From Acidovorax sp. GW101-3H11 (lineage in GTDB: Bacteria > Pseudomonadota > Gammaproteobacteria > Burkholderiales > Burkholderiaceae_C): a stretch of 37,516 bases of DNA. The stretch spans positions 112,873 to 150,388 of the forward strand of contig NZ_LUKZ01000023.1 in NCBI RefSeq assembly GCF_001633105.1, in the 5' to 3' direction. Shown here in pieces: positions 16,156 through 24,031 of the stretch. The position numbers and the translations under genes are program-made. Position 1 is the stretch's first letter, and the number at the start of each line of letters is the position of its first letter. Under the pieces are notes generated by a model that saw nothing but the letters and a program-made list of their open reading frames with translations, did not search any database and had not been told where the DNA came from.

Positions 16156-17619
16156 GTGAACCAGCCCCACACCCCCGCCCACCCCGCCACACCGCCATCG
16201 CGTCGCGCCGTGCTGCAGATGGGTTCGCTGGTGTTGCTGCTGGGCACGCAGCAGATTGCGCGCGGCGCCACCATCCTGGCCGTGCGCGTGTGGCCCGCCC
16301 CCGAGTATTCGCGCGTGACCATCGAATCCGATGGCGCGCTGGTGGCCAAGCAGTTTTTTGTGACCACGCCGCCGCGCCTGGCGGTGGACATTGAAGGCAT
16401 TGACCTCAGCCCCGCGCTGCGCGAGCTGGTGGCCAAGGTCAAACCCGACGACCCCAACATCGCAGGCATCCGCGTGGGCCAGAACGCCCCCGGCGTGGTG
16501 CGCCTGGTGGTGGACCTGAAGCAGGCCGCCCTGCCCCAGGTCTTTACCCTGCCGCCCGTGGCCGCCTACCAGCACCGGCTGGTGTTCGACCTGTACCCCG
16601 CCGCGCCGGTGGACCCGCTGGAGGCGCTGATTGCCGAGCGCCTGCGCGATGCGCCCTCTGCAGACAAACCTGCGCCCCTGGCCCCCATCCCCACGGCCGC
16701 CACACGCCCCGGCGCGCCCGCTGCAGCCGCCAACCCGTCGGCCGAACACGACCCCCTGGGTGACCTGATCGCCCAGCGGGCCCAGCGCCCCGGCCCGGCA
16801 CCGGCACCTGCAGATGTGCCCCCGCCCGCAATAGCGGCCGCCCCCACACCGGCCGAGCCGCCCCGCACCGGCAACCGCGCCACCACCACCCAGACCGACC
16901 GCATCATCATCGTGGCGCTGGACCCGGGCCACGGCGGCGAAGACCCCGGCGCCATCGGCCCCGCTGGCACACGCGAAAAAGACGTGGTGCTGCGCGTGGC
17001 CTACCTGCTGCGCGACCGCATCAACGCCACGACCGTGGGCGGCAACCCCATGCGCGCGTTTCTCACCCGCGACGGCGACTTCTTCGTGCCGCTGGGCACC
17101 CGCGTGCAAAAGGCACGGCGCGTGCAGGCCGACCTGTTCGTCTCCATCCACGCCGACGCCTTCACCACCCCCGAGGCCCGGGGCGCCAGCGTGTTCGCGC
17201 TGAGCCAGGGCGGTGCCTCCAGCACGGCCGCGCGCTGGCTGGCCAACAAGGAGAACCAGGCCGATCTGGTGGGCGGCATCAACGTGCAGTCCAAAGACCA
17301 GCATGTGCAACGCGCCCTGCTGGACATGAGCACCACCGCGCAGATCAACGACAGCCTCAAGCTCGGCTCTGTGCTGCTGGGCGAGATTGGCGGCATGGCC
17401 AAGCTGCACAAGCCGCGCGTGGAGCAGGCCGGTTTTGCGGTGCTGAAGGCCCCCGACATCCCCAGCGTGCTGGTGGAAACCGCCTTCATCAGCAACCCCG
17501 AAGAAGAAAAGCGCCTGCGCAGCAGCGCCTACCAGGAGCAGCTGGCCGATGCGCTGATGCGCGGCATCACGCGCTACTTCGCCAAGAACCCGCCGCTGGC
17601 GCGCAGCCGGTCGGTGTAG
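16156..17619 (+). CDS. amiC: N-acetylmuramoyl-L-alanine amidase with AMIN domain
   Basis: A 487-residue periplasmic amidase. The N-terminus carries a Tat-type signal (PSRRAVLQMGSLVLLLG). An AMIN domain follows at about 40-145 (ILAVRVWPAPEYSRVTIESD, then GVVRLVVDLKQAA), which localises such enzymes to the septum. After a long Ala/Pro-rich linker (about 150-245) comes the Amidase_3 zinc domain: VALDPGHGGEDPGAIG (His), TREKDVVLRVAYLL (Glu), SIHADAF (His) and LVETAFISNPEEE (catalytic Glu). It cuts the glycan-peptide bond of peptidoglycan to separate daughter cells. The start is a GTG at 16156, 7 bases after tsaE. AmiC-type enzymes are activated by EnvC or NlpD, neither of which is in the window. 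Confidence 0.95.
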   Translation: MNQPHTPAHPATPPSRRAVLQMGSLVLLLGTQQIARGATILAVRVWPAPEYSRVTIESDGALVAKQFFVTTPPRLAVDIEGIDLSPALRELVAKVKPDDPNIAGIRVGQNAPGVVRLVVDLKQAALPQVFTLPPVAAYQHRLVFDLYPAAPVDPLEALIAERLRDAPSADKPAPLAPIPTAATRPGAPAAAANPSAEHDPLGDLIAQRAQRPGPAPAPADVPPPAIAAAPTPAEPPRTGNRATTTQTDRIIIVALDPGHGGEDPGAIGPAGTREKDVVLRVAYLLRDRINATTVGGNPMRAFLTRDGDFFVPLGTRVQKARRVQADLFVSIHADAFTTPEARGASVFALSQGGASSTAARWLANKENQADLVGGINVQSKDQHVQRALLDMSTTAQINDSLKLGSVLLGEIGGMAKLHKPRVEQAGFAVLKAPDIPSVLVETAFISNPEEEKRLRSSAYQEQLADALMRGITRYFAKNPPLARSRSV

Positions 17620-17826
17620 GCCTTGGTGGCTGCCCGGATGCAGGTGCGTGGGGATGGCATGCCCCCAGGCAGCCCAGCACCGGCCCACCCGGTGATTCCC
17701 CGGCCTTGCGCCACCTGCCAAGAGCGGGCAAAGTAAGCTGCACAGCCCCGCCGTCGCACGGGCATTTCGCCCGGCACCCGCACCGTGCCGCCGACGCGCC
17801 GAGGCAAGACAGGAAGGAGAACCGCC

Positions 17827-18159
17827 ATGGCCCTGCCCCACGCCCAATCCGGCCAGATCGTCAGCGTGCGCCCCCTGGGCGAGCGCCTGCCAGACACCCT
17901 CACCACCGCCATCCTCAAAGCCGGCCAGCTCGAAGTCATGCGCGTGGTCCTGCCCGTTGGCAAGTCCATGAAAGAGCACCAGACGCCGGGCGAAGCCACC
18001 GTGCAGTGCATCGAGGGGGTGGTTGAATTTGCCAACGACGGCGCCGTGCAGCAGCTGCACCCTGGCGACTTTGTGCACCTGGCGCCGCGTGCGCTGCATG
18101 CGCTCAAGGCGGTACAGCCCGCCTCGCTGCTGGTCACGCTGTGCCTGCAGCCGGGCTGA
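17827..18159 (+). CDS. Small cupin-domain protein
   Basis: A 110-residue single cupin domain. The beta-barrel motifs can be traced through RVVLPVGKSMKEHQTPGEAT (with the H...E of motif 1), IEGVVEF and LHPGDFVHLAPRALHALKA (motif 2 with its His). The fold would bind a metal through H and E residues. Such stand-alone cupins have varied roles and no reaction can be named. The start ATG at 17827 has a strong ribosome binding site (AGGAAGGAGAACC). A 207-base space separates it from amiC, with no obvious terminator or promoter that I can place, so it may have its own promoter. It converges on the chemoreceptor gene. Confidence 0.88.
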   Translation: MALPHAQSGQIVSVRPLGERLPDTLTTAILKAGQLEVMRVVLPVGKSMKEHQTPGEATVQCIEGVVEFANDGAVQQLHPGDFVHLAPRALHALKAVQPASLLVTLCLQPG

Positions 18160-18201
18160 CGCTGCAGCCACTGCGCTCCGCGCTCATCCGGCGCAACCCG
18201 C

Positions 18202-19782
18202 TCACTGCCCCAGTCGGAACACGCTCACGATCTGGGCCAGCTTGGCCGCCTGGTGCTTGAGGCTGTCGGCCGCCGCCGCGCTCTGCTCCACCAGCGCGGC
18301 GTTTTGCTGCGTCACCTGGTCGAGCTGCGTCACGGCCTCGCCCACCTGGCTGATGCCGATGGTCTGCTCGCCCGTGGCGCTGGAGATCTCGCCGATCAGG
18401 TCGCTCACGCGTTTGACCTGGGTCACGATGACTTCCATGCTCTGGCCCGCATTGGTCACCAGCTGGGCGCCGTTGTCCACTTTCTCCACGCTCGCACCGA
18501 TCAGGGTCTTGATCTCCTTGGCGGCAGAGGCCGAGCGCTGTGCAAGGCTGCGCACCTCACTGGCCACCACCGCAAAGCCCCGACCCTGCTCGCCCGCGCG
18601 GGCCGCTTCCACGGCTGCGTTCAGCGCCAGGATGTTGGTCTGGAACGCAATGCCATCGATCACCGCAATGATGTCGGTGATCTTTTTCGACGCCGCCGCA
18701 ATGTCCTGCATGGTGGCCACCACCTGGCTCACCACCTCGCCGCCCTTCACGGCCGCTGCCGATGCCGTGCCCGCCAGCACCGCCGCGCGCTGCGCCGTGT
18801 CGGAGTTGTTCTTCACCGTGCTGGTGATCTGCTCCATCGACGCCGCCGTCTGCTGCAGGTTGCTGGCCTGCTCTTCCGTGCGCTGGCTCAGGTCGGCATT
18901 GCCGGTGGCGATTTCGCTGGAGCCCGTGGCAATGCTGTCGCTGCTGTGGCGCACATCGCCCACGATGCGCACCAGCGAGGTCTGCATGCCTTCCATCGCG
19001 CGCATCATCTGCGCCACCTCGCCGCGGCCCTGGGCGTGGATGGGTTGCGACAGGTCGCCCTCGCCAATGCGCTGCGCCACCTGGGCCACCTCGCCCAGCG
19101 AGCGGCGAATGCGCTGCACCACCACCCACGACAGCAGCACCAGCAGCGCGAGCCCCGCCACGCCCGCCACCAGCACGGTGGTGCGGTAGGACTGGATCAG
19201 CCCCGCCGCCTCGCCCGCCTGCTCGGCCGAGCGCTGCACCTGGTAGGCCACCATCTTGTCGGCCACCGCGTTGTACTTATCCACCACCGGGGCAAAGCTG
19301 CCCAGCGCAAAACTCTTGGCCTGCGCCATGTCGCCCGCCTTTTTCAGCGCCAGCGCCTTGTCGCGCACCTCCAGGTAGGGCTTGCGCACCGCCGCCAGTT
19401 CTTCCTGGATGCGCAGGCCCTCGGGGCTGTTCTCCAGCTCGGTGTAGCGCTTTTGCACCTTGCTGGTGTCGGCCGTGGTCGCGGCCACCATGTCCTTGAA
19501 GTAGTTCTGCAAATCATCGCCCTCGGACTGGACGATGGAGAACACGCGCGTGGAGTTGACAGCAATATTGCTGCGCCAGCGCAGTGCCAGCTGCAGCCGC
19601 TCGACCTGCTCGGTGGCCAGCCGGTCCACCGTGGCGCCCAGGTGCTGCACCCGCACCAGGCTCAGCCCCAGCACCACCACCAGCGCCAGAATGGCCACCC
19701 CCACGATCAGCCCGATCTGCTGCGCCACCGTGAGCTGGGTGCCCAGCCCTCCCCGGCTCGCCTGCTGTGCTTGTGGGTCCAT
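18202..19782 (-). CDS. Methyl-accepting chemotaxis protein
   Basis: A 526-residue transmembrane chemoreceptor. The first membrane helix is near residues 15-38 ([20 protein letters not shown]). A periplasmic four-helix sensor follows to about residue 190, then the second helix ([20 protein letters not shown]), a HAMP domain, and the signalling domain with the hairpin tip [20 protein letters not shown] and methylation helices ending in [14 protein letters not shown]. No CheR-docking pentapeptide of NWETF type is found at the C-terminus, which ends in FRLGQ. The start ATG at 19782 has a GGAGG ribosome binding site 8 bases upstream. It signals through CheA and CheW; the ligand is unknown. No other chemotaxis genes are nearby. 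Confidence 0.94.
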   Translation of the reverse strand: MDPQAQQASRGGLGTQLTVAQQIGLIVGVAILALVVVLGLSLVRVQHLGATVDRLATEQVERLQLALRWRSNIAVNSTRVFSIVQSEGDDLQNYFKDMVAATTADTSKVQKRYTELENSPEGLRIQEELAAVRKPYLEVRDKALALKKAGDMAQAKSFALGSFAPVVDKYNAVADKMVAYQVQRSAEQAGEAAGLIQSYRTTVLVAGVAGLALLVLLSWVVVQRIRRSLGEVAQVAQRIGEGDLSQPIHAQGRGEVAQMMRAMEGMQTSLVRIVGDVRHSSDSIATGSSEIATGNADLSQRTEEQASNLQQTAASMEQITSTVKNNSDTAQRAAVLAGTASAAAVKGGEVVSQVVATMQDIAAASKKITDIIAVIDGIAFQTNILALNAAVEAARAGEQGRGFAVVASEVRSLAQRSASAAKEIKTLIGASVEKVDNGAQLVTNAGQSMEVIVTQVKRVSDLIGEISSATGEQTIGISQVGEAVTQLDQVTQQNAALVEQSAAAADSLKHQAAKLAQIVSVFRLGQ

Positions 19783-20045
19783 GGGGTGCCTCCTTGTAAG
19801 AATGTGTTTGCACAGGAAATGATCTGCCTGCGCCACGCGGTTGGCAACAGCCGCCGGTGCCACGTAAACCCTTAGAAATGCACCGCCAGCACCCCCGGGG
19901 GGAAAGGCCATCTGTCCTACAAACGGCACCCCAGGCGGCTTACACCCGCAGCCAGCCCCCGCGCCCATAGTCGAGGCACAGGCCCGGCGTCGCGGGCCAG
20001 CGACGGCAGGCTGTACGGCCTGCCCCTTCTTCGAGGACTTACGCC

Positions 20046-20285
20046 ATGAAACTCCGCCACATCCTTCTTGCAAGCACTTGCACTGCCGCCCTCGCCCTGG
20101 GGGGCTGTGCGTCCAACCCGTCACGCGCCCAGGTGGGCACAGGCGTCGGCGCTGTTGTCGGCGGCGTGGCCGGCAACGCGATTTTTGGGGGCCCGGTGGG
20201 CACCATCGGCGGCGCAGCGGCCGGTGCGCTCATTGGCCACGAGATCGGTGAAGACCGGGACCAGCGCCGCTACCGCCGCCGCTGA
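20046..20285 (+). CDS. Glycine-zipper outer membrane lipoprotein
   Basis: A 79-residue lipoprotein. The signal peptide [20 protein letters not shown] ends in a lipobox LGGC. The mature part is a glycine-zipper domain ([20 protein letters not shown], then [19 protein letters not shown]) with a basic tail RDQRRYRRR. This pattern is shared with SlyB/Pcp-type and OsmB-type small lipoproteins of the outer membrane, with roles in envelope integrity or stress that are not well defined. The start ATG at 20046 follows a GAGGACTTACGCC. The gene is divergent from the chemoreceptor over 263 bases. Repeat copy 4 lies directly after the stop and likely ends transcription. Confidence 0.88.
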   Translation: MKLRHILLASTCTAALALGGCASNPSRAQVGTGVGAVVGGVAGNAIFGGPVGTIGGAAAGALIGHEIGEDRDQRRYRRR

Positions 20286-20300
20286 CCCGGGCTCAACCCC

Positions 20301-20378
20301 AAAATAGGCATAAAAAAGGCTGCATGCGCGCATCCATCATGCGCAAGCAGCTCTATTTTTTATAGCAAAAATAGCCTG
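20301..20378 (-). repeat. Interspersed two-hairpin repeat, copy 4 (between convergent genes, terminator-like)
   Basis: Read on the reverse strand it runs GCTATAAAAAATAGAGCTGCTTGCGC, then a loop, then GCGCATGCAGCC followed by six T. The arms GCTGCATGCGC and GCGCAAGCAGC pair with one mismatch, and both strands have a T-run next to the stem. It touches the dedA stop at 20379 and follows the lipoprotein stop by 15 bases, so it could terminate both. Confidence 0.82.
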
Positions 20379-21026
20379 TCAGGCGGTCTTGGCCTGACGC
20401 CCCGCCCGCCATGCGCCAAAGATGGCGATCAGGCCCGGCACAAAAATCAGCGCCCAGATGATCTTGTCCAGGTGCTCCCGCACAAAGGGCAGGTTGCCAA
20501 AGAAATACCCGGCGGTGCAAATGCCCAGCACCCACACCAGCGCGCCGCCCACGTTGTAGGCGCTGAACTTGGCGCGGTTCATCTCGGCCACCCCCGCCAC
20601 AAAGGGCGCAAAGGTGCGGATGAACGGCATGAAACGCGCCAGCACGATGGTGATGCCGCCGTACTTTTCATAAAAGTTGTGCGCCTGGTCGAACGCGCGG
20701 CGGTTGAACCAGCGCGAGTCCTCCCACTGGAACACCTTGGGGCCAAAAAAGCGGCCGATCGAATAATTGCACTGGTCGCCCAGGATGGCCGCCACCACCA
20801 GGATCGCGCAGGCCAGCGGAAAACTCATCATGCCCGCGCCGCACAGCGCCCCCACGATGAACAGCAGCGAGTCGCCGGGCAGGAACGGCATCACCACCAC
20901 GCCTGTCTCCACAAACACGATCAGGAACAGCAGCGCATACACCCACGCGCCGTAGTTCTGCACAAACATCTCCAGGTACTTATCGACATGCAGGATGAAG
21001 TCGATGAGGAAGGTAACCAGTTCCAT
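20379..21026 (-). CDS. DedA family membrane protein
   Basis: A 215-residue polytopic inner membrane protein of the DedA/VTT family. The signature FVETGVVVMPFLPGDSLLF contains the conserved Glu and the re-entrant PFLPGD loop. GDQCNYSIGRFFG and FMPFIRTFAPFVAGVAEM carry the conserved Arg residues. DedA proteins are proposed to flip lipids such as undecaprenyl phosphate or phosphatidylethanolamine and are proton-motive-force dependent. The start ATG at 21026 gives MELVTFLIDFILHVDKYLE; a longer frame exists but is not conserved. It converges on the small lipoprotein gene with repeat copy 4 between them, and is divergent from mutL by about 100 bases. Substrate unknown. Confidence 0.93.
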   Translation of the reverse strand: MELVTFLIDFILHVDKYLEMFVQNYGAWVYALLFLIVFVETGVVVMPFLPGDSLLFIVGALCGAGMMSFPLACAILVVAAILGDQCNYSIGRFFGPKVFQWEDSRWFNRRAFDQAHNFYEKYGGITIVLARFMPFIRTFAPFVAGVAEMNRAKFSAYNVGGALVWVLGICTAGYFFGNLPFVREHLDKIIWALIFVPGLIAIFGAWRAGRQAKTA

Positions 21027-21127
21027 GGGCAGGCCGGTGGGGGCACCGGACGTAAAAAAAGTTGCGGCATTATCCCCATCGGCCTGCGGCACACGCGGCG
21101 ATACCCCTGCACGCACCCCGCCCTAAA

Positions 21128-23182
21128 ATGCCCCGGGTGAACGACGCACCATCCCCCCTCGCAGCGGCGCAGCCCGCACCCGCCCCCCACCGCCGCCCCA
21201 TCCGCGACCTGCCCGACGAGCTGATCAGCCAGATCGCCGCCGGTGAGGTGGTGGAGCGCCCCGCCTCGGTGGTGCGCGAGCTGGTGGACAACGCGCTGGA
21301 CGCGGGCGCCACGCAAATCACCCTGCGCCTGTCGGCCGGGGGCGTGCGCCTGATCACGGTGGAAGACGACGGCGGCGGCATCCCGCAAGAAGAACTGCCC
21401 GTGGCACTGCGCCGCCACGCCACCAGCAAGATCACCAACCTGGACGACCTGGAAACCGTGGCCACCATGGGCTTTCGGGGCGAGGCGCTGGCCGCCATTG
21501 CCTCGGTGTCCGAGATGTCGCTGCTCTCGCGCCCCGCACACCAGGCCAGCGCCTTCTTGCTGGACGCCCGCAGCGGCGAGCTGCGCCCCGCCGCGCGCAG
21601 CACCGGCACCACGGTAGAGGTGAAGGAGCTGTTCTTCTCCACCCCCGCGCGCCGCAAGTTTTTGAAGACCGACGCCACCGAGCTGGCCCACTGCATCGAA
21701 TCCGTGCGCCGCCACGCGCTGGCGCGGCCCGACGTGGGCTTTGCCATCTGGCACGAAGGCAAGCTGGTGGAGCAGTGGCGCGCCACCTTTGTGCCCGGCC
21801 AGGGTGATCCGCAGGACGCCCATGACGCGCTTGCCCGCCGCCTGTCGGACGTGCTGGGCGAGGACTTCGTGACCCAATCCGTCGCCGTGCAGCACCGCGT
21901 GGGCCCTGTCACCGTCACCGGCCGCGCAGGCCTGCCCGACGCCGCCCGCTCGCGCCCCGACCACCAGTATTGCTACGTCAACGGCCGCTTTGTGCGCGAC
22001 AAGGTGCTGACCCACGCCGCCCGCAGCGCCTACGAAGACGTGCTGCACGGCCACAAGCAGCCCATCTATGCGCTGTATGTCGAGATCGACCCGGCACGCG
22101 TGGACGTGAACGTGCACCCCACCAAGATCGAAGTGCGCTTTCGCGACAGCCGCGAGGTGCACCAGGCCGTGCGCCACGCGGTGGAAAACGCGCTGGCCGC
22201 GCCCCGCGCCGCCGCGCTGGCGGCAGCCAACGCAGCAGCCCCTGCGCCCACGGCAGAAAATTTTGATAAAAAACAGGCCCTACCGCCCGCCTGGCAAGCC
22301 CAGGCAGCTATGAAATTTGAAGAACGTGGCCACCGCGTGCAAGACCTGCAGGCGCTGTGGGCGCCCAGTAGTAGTACCAGCAGCAGTAGCAGCAACGGCA
22401 GCAGTCCCGACCACGGAGCCCCCGCAGCATCGCCCGCCAGCATCGGCGGCCTGTGGGCACCCTCCGCCCAGCCCTCCGAGCCAGTCGAACACCAGGCTGC
22501 GCCCGACGGCCCGCAGACCGCCCCCGAAGCCGCTGAAACCACCGCCACGGCAGACACCACCACCTGGCCCACCGGCCGCGACAGCACCACCGCCCACTGG
22601 CCCCTGGGCCGTGCCGTGGCGCAGCTGCACGGCGTCTACATCCTGGCCGAAAACGCCCAGGGCATGGTCATCGTGGACATGCACGCCGCCCACGAACGCA
22701 TCGTCTACGAACGCCTCAAGGCCCAGGTGGACAGCGGCGCCCGCATTGCCAGCCAGCCCCTCTTGATCCCCGCCACCTTCGCCGCCACCCCGCAAGAGGT
22801 GGCCACCGCCGAAGACTCCACCGAGGTGCTCGCCACGCTGGGCCTGGAGGTCGTGCCCTTCTCCCCCAAAACCCTGGCCGTGCGCGCCGTGCCCACCACC
22901 CTGGCCCAGGGCGACCCGGTGGAGCTGGCCCGCAGCGTGCTGGCCGAACTGGCCCAGCACGACGCCACCACCGTGGTCCAACGCGCCCGCAATGAAATCC
23001 TGGGCACCATGGCCTGCCACGGCGCCGTGCGCGCCAACCGCAAGCTCACGCTGGACGAGATGAACGCGCTGCTGCGGCAGATGGAGACCACGGACCGCAG
23101 CGACCAGTGCAACCATGGACGGCCGACGTGGCGGCAGTTGTCGATGAAAGAGTTGGATGGGTTGTTCTTGCGGGGGCGGTAA
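21128..23182 (+). CDS. mutL: DNA mismatch repair protein MutL, endonuclease type, with a repeat insert in the linker
   Basis: A 684-residue MutL. The N-terminal GHKL ATPase (residues about 20-350) has ELISQIAAGEVVERPASVV, ELVDNALDAGA, EDDGGGI, RHATSKI and MGFRGEALAAIASV. The C-terminal domain (about 490-684) shows the endonuclease motif DMHAAHERIVYE (D517-E528), matching DQHA(X)2E(X)4E with Met for Gln, plus ACHGAVRAN and CNHGRPTW. Strand nicking by MutL itself is expected, as in other betaproteobacteria without MutH. The linker (about 350-490) is low complexity: residues 377-398 come from repeat copy 5 and a poly-Ser run follows. The start could be ATG 21128, whose sequence overlaps a TAAAAT box, or GTG 21137. 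Confidence 0.95.
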   Translation: MPRVNDAPSPLAAAQPAPAPHRRPIRDLPDELISQIAAGEVVERPASVVRELVDNALDAGATQITLRLSAGGVRLITVEDDGGGIPQEELPVALRRHATSKITNLDDLETVATMGFRGEALAAIASVSEMSLLSRPAHQASAFLLDARSGELRPAARSTGTTVEVKELFFSTPARRKFLKTDATELAHCIESVRRHALARPDVGFAIWHEGKLVEQWRATFVPGQGDPQDAHDALARRLSDVLGEDFVTQSVAVQHRVGPVTVTGRAGLPDAARSRPDHQYCYVNGRFVRDKVLTHAARSAYEDVLHGHKQPIYALYVEIDPARVDVNVHPTKIEVRFRDSREVHQAVRHAVENALAAPRAAALAAANAAAPAPTAENFDKKQALPPAWQAQAAMKFEERGHRVQDLQALWAPSSSTSSSSSNGSSPDHGAPAASPASIGGLWAPSAQPSEPVEHQAAPDGPQTAPEAAETTATADTTTWPTGRDSTTAHWPLGRAVAQLHGVYILAENAQGMVIVDMHAAHERIVYERLKAQVDSGARIASQPLLIPATFAATPQEVATAEDSTEVLATLGLEVVPFSPKTLAVRAVPTTLAQGDPVELARSVLAELAQHDATTVVQRARNEILGTMACHGAVRANRKLTLDEMNALLRQMETTDRSDQCNHGRPTWRQLSMKELDGLFLRGR
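22256..22320 (-). repeat. Interspersed two-hairpin repeat, copy 5 (in the mutL linker)
   Basis: On the reverse strand: CAAATTTCATAGCTGCCTGG, GCTTGCCAGGCGGGCGGTAG, then GGCCTGTTTTTTATCAAAA. Both the ATAGCTGC block and the TTTTTTAT-CAAAA tail match the other copies. On the mutL strand it is read as ENFDKKQALPPAWQAQAAMK. Confidence 0.8.
22367..22405 (+). repeat. AGT/AGC trinucleotide tract encoding poly-serine in the MutL linker
   Basis: A run of AGT, AGC, ACC and AAC codons encodes SSSTSSSSSNGSS. It begins about 45 bases after repeat copy 5. Tracts of this kind can change length by slippage in steps of three, which would leave the frame intact. Confidence 0.7.
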
Positions 23183-23312
23183 GAGGTCGTCCAGCCTCGT
23201 CGCAACCGACATCAACCTGAATGGTGGACGTCGCCGGGTCAACACTCCAACACATTCTGAGGATAGGTGATTGGCCGATGACAATTTGCCCAAACATGCC
23301 AGCGAGAAGCTA

Positions 23313-23936
23313 ATGAAATCCCCTCAGGCAGTATTTGACGAGCTGTGCATCTTCATTTTTGAAAAAATTCATGCCTTAAATTTTTCAAAAAAAGGACGAA
23401 CGAAATTTGTCCGAAAATGCGCAGTTGGCACGGCCTGCGTGAATATAAAAAAGAGCGTTGCAACAACAAAAGAAAAAATTAGATTCACCATCGAATTAAA
23501 TATTTTCATTGATGCACTTGACTGGATAAACAGAAATCCTGAAAATTATTGGCAAAGAAACCAACCGGACATTCAATTTCGGTTTTATAAATTCTCCCCA
23601 ACTAGTTCGCAAACAGACGACTGGTGGGAAATTTCAAATGAAGTTGATGGACAGTCTTTTGTAGACCAAATTTCGATTGACCTTCTTGAAAACTTCAAAA
23701 AATACGTCAGCACATTCGAATCTATGGATGCCACATTGAATCTTTGGCTATCGTACGTTGATTCCAAAAATCCCTCACCAATGAGAAAAATCGAGTACGC
23801 TGGCCTATTGTATGGATTTAACAAAAAGACGGAAGGAGAGATATTTTTGGAGAGACTTTTACCAAGCATCAAGGACGACCGAGAGAGAAAGCTGGTGGTC
23901 GGGTATATCGAGAAGTTCTCCAAGAGGTTCTATTGA
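23313..23936 (+). CDS. Low-GC DUF4304-like hypothetical protein
   Basis: A 207-residue protein whose N-terminus (IHALNFSKKGRTKFVRKC) resembles the DUF4304 pattern of a helix, then GF-x-KKGR-x-F-x-R, followed by beta strands (RFTIELNIFI, DIQFRFYKF). The function of that family is unknown. The base composition is strikingly different from the surroundings: several 60-base lines fall to about 30-35 percent GC, and codons such as AAA, ATT and TTT dominate. It was most likely acquired by transfer. The start is uncertain: ATG 23313 has a weak AGAAG; a TTG at 23271 with a GAGG upstream would add 14 residues. It stands alone between mutL and the terminator at 23963-23988. Confidence 0.7.
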   Translation: MKSPQAVFDELCIFIFEKIHALNFSKKGRTKFVRKCAVGTACVNIKKSVATTKEKIRFTIELNIFIDALDWINRNPENYWQRNQPDIQFRFYKFSPTSSQTDDWWEISNEVDGQSFVDQISIDLLENFKKYVSTFESMDATLNLWLSYVDSKNPSPMRKIEYAGLLYGFNKKTEGEIFLERLLPSIKDDRERKLVVGYIEKFSKRFY

Positions 23937-23962
23937 TTTGAACAAATGAGCCGTAGATACGT

Positions 23963-23988
23963 AAAAAAGCGCCTTGCGGCGCTTTTTT
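23963..23988. terminator. Bidirectional rho-independent terminator
   Basis: The arms AAAAAAGCGCC and GGCGCTTTTTT form a perfect stem with a TTGC loop. T-runs exist on both strands, so it can end the DUF4304-like gene from the left and the phosphodiesterase gene from the right. Confidence 0.92.
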
Positions 23989-24031
23989 ATTAGTGGTTCA
24001 GTTGTGATTGAACTAGCCAGCTACCTGCTCA

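Noticed and set aside
15649..18171. Upstream extension of the reverse frame of queG to give a protein of about 1199 residues
   Set aside because: Only the last 358 residues match QueG. The rest is antisense to tsaE, amiC and the cupin gene and has the composition of a shadow frame.
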